This document shows, one piece after another, positions 6,743 to 7,567 of a stretch of 7,567 nt of DNA. The translations under genes and the position numbers were made by a program. The DNA lies in contig CBDUCN010000266.1 of assembly GCA_965365655.1 (NCBI GenBank), positions 1-7,567 of the forward strand. Direction: 5' to 3'. Position 1 is the first letter of the stretch. Each line of letters starts with the position of its first letter. The DNA comes from JBFHNV01 sp965365655 (GTDB lineage Bacteria; Pseudomonadota; Gammaproteobacteria; HK1). A model generated the notes under the pieces. That model made no database searches. It was not told where the DNA came from and worked only from the letters and a program-made list of their open reading frames with translations.

Positions 6743-7567
6743 TGCGCCGCCTCGACGGGATGTCGCGCGGGTGGCGCACGGGCGTGACGGCGCTGCTCGC
6801 GGCGCTGCTCGCCGCGGGCTGTGCCGGCGGCAGCGGCCCGCGGGCCGGCAGCGACGACCCCGCGGGCACGGCGGTCGCGGCCGACGACGCCGCGTCCGCG
6901 CGCGCGGCGCGCTGCACGGCACTGCTCGAGTCCGTGGACGCGCGGGTGGCCGCGGCCGGCGTCGCCGACGGCGGCGCGCGGCGGGTGGACGGATTTCCGC
7001 ACCTGCGCGTGAACCGCTTCCTTGCCGCGGTGCGGCCCGACGGGCCGGGGCCGGCCTGGGACGCGTGGGTAGAGCGGATGCGCGCGCTGGACGCCGCGGC
7101 GCGGCGCGCGGAGCTCGCCAACCTCGGCGTGCCCGACGTGCAGCGCGAGCGGGTGGAGGCGTGCGCGGCGGCGCTGGCCGGCCAGGACCTGGACGCCGGC
7201 GCGCGGCGTGCGCTCGCCGCGGCCGCCGAGGTTCCCGACGACTACGCGACGTGGCAGCGCGTGGTGGGCCTGTACCCCGTCGCGTCGATCGGGTTGCTCA
7301 CCGGCGTCGACCTGCTGCGCCGCGACCTCGCGCGCGACTTCGCGACGCCGATGGAGAGCCAGCCCGTGCGCGGGCGGCTGGTGCGCTTCGTGCCGCCCGA
7401 CGCGGCGCCGGCCGCGCCGGCGTCGCCGGCGCGCGATGCGCTGGGCGTCCCGGCGCCGGACGACGACGCGCTGGACGCGCTGTTCCGCGCTCACGCGCCG
7501 GTGTTCGAGGTGGACGTGGTGCGCCCGGACGATCGGATCGGCGAGCCGGGCCTGGACGCGCGCGGCC
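6742..7567 (+). CDS. putative outer-membrane lipoprotein of unknown function, 3' end beyond window
   Basis: The frame is open from ATG 6742 to the window edge, 275 codons, with strongly G/C-biased third positions. It begins one base inside the lnt stop (TGATG). A second in-frame ATG at 6760 would give a cleaner signal-peptide N-region. The signal sequence has Arg residues, a hydrophobic run at 17-25, and a lipobox LAAGC with the lipidated cysteine at 27. Ala at +2 rather than Asp points to outer-membrane sorting by Lol. After a low-complexity linker to about 55 the mature part is helical, with Cys58 and Cys141 as a possible disulfide. Conserved-looking stretches are DGFPHLRVNRFLAAV (83-97), VPDDYATWQRVVGLYPV (164-180) and APVFEVDVV (252-260). 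A Pro/Ala-rich segment lies at 218-240. I do not recognise the family. It would be processed by Lgt, LspA and then Lnt, so its place after lnt is suggestive, but a functional link is inference. Confidence 0.75.
   Translation, partial: MRRLDGMSRGWRTGVTALLAALLAAGCAGGSGPRAGSDDPAGTAVAADDAASARAARCTALLESVDARVAAAGVADGGARRVDGFPHLRVNRFLAAVRPDGPGPAWDAWVERMRALDAAARRAELANLGVPDVQRERVEACAAALAGQDLDAGARRALAAAAEVPDDYATWQRVVGLYPVASIGLLTGVDLLRRDLARDFATPMESQPVRGRLVRFVPPDAAPAAPASPARDALGVPAPDDDALDALFRAHAPVFEVDVVRPDDRIGEPGLDARG

Overview
The window reads as chromosomal DNA of a very GC-rich proteobacterium, roughly three quarters G+C by eye, with codon third positions that are almost all G or C inside genes. It carries the conserved housekeeping block miaB - phoH-like (ybeZ) - ybeY - corC-like (ybeX) - lnt, all on the + strand. 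That gene order is typical of Gammaproteobacteria and is also seen in Betaproteobacteria. I favour a GC-rich gammaproteobacterium because the MiaB and YbeZ sequences run very close to those of E. coli as I remember them, but the sequence does not settle this.

Layout. Bases 1-43 may hold the first 14 codons of a gene running leftward out of the window (weak). Bases 44-541 contain no gene I can support. A gene at 542-1312 encodes a probably exported protein with Sel1-like repeats and no assigned function. After a 158-base gap with a hairpin and a promoter-like box comes miaB (1471-2856). A 49-base gap with a perfect 16-bp palindrome separates it from ybeZ (best start TTG 2906, end 3886). From there the genes are tightly packed: ybeY (GTG 3883-4338), ybeX/corC (GTG 4335-5171) and lnt (TTG 5168-6742) each begin inside the stop codon of the gene before. 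A lipoprotein gene (ATG 6742) overlaps the lnt stop by one base and runs off the right edge.

How the genes fit together. MiaB modifies A37 of tRNAs reading U-starting codons. YbeZ, YbeY and YbeX belong to RNA and ribosome quality control: an ATPase, a metal-dependent endoribonuclease and a CBS-domain partner. Lnt finishes lipoprotein maturation in the inner membrane. The last gene encodes a lipoprotein that would itself be an Lnt substrate. The overlapping starts suggest a single transcript with coupled translation from ybeZ, and possibly from miaB, through to the lipoprotein.

I found no evidence of a mobile element, CRISPR array, defence island or new multigene system; most of this region is ordinary core genome. 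The points most worth a second look are a reading-frame conflict at the N-terminus of lnt, the two proteins of unknown function flanking the core block, and the palindrome between miaB and ybeZ.
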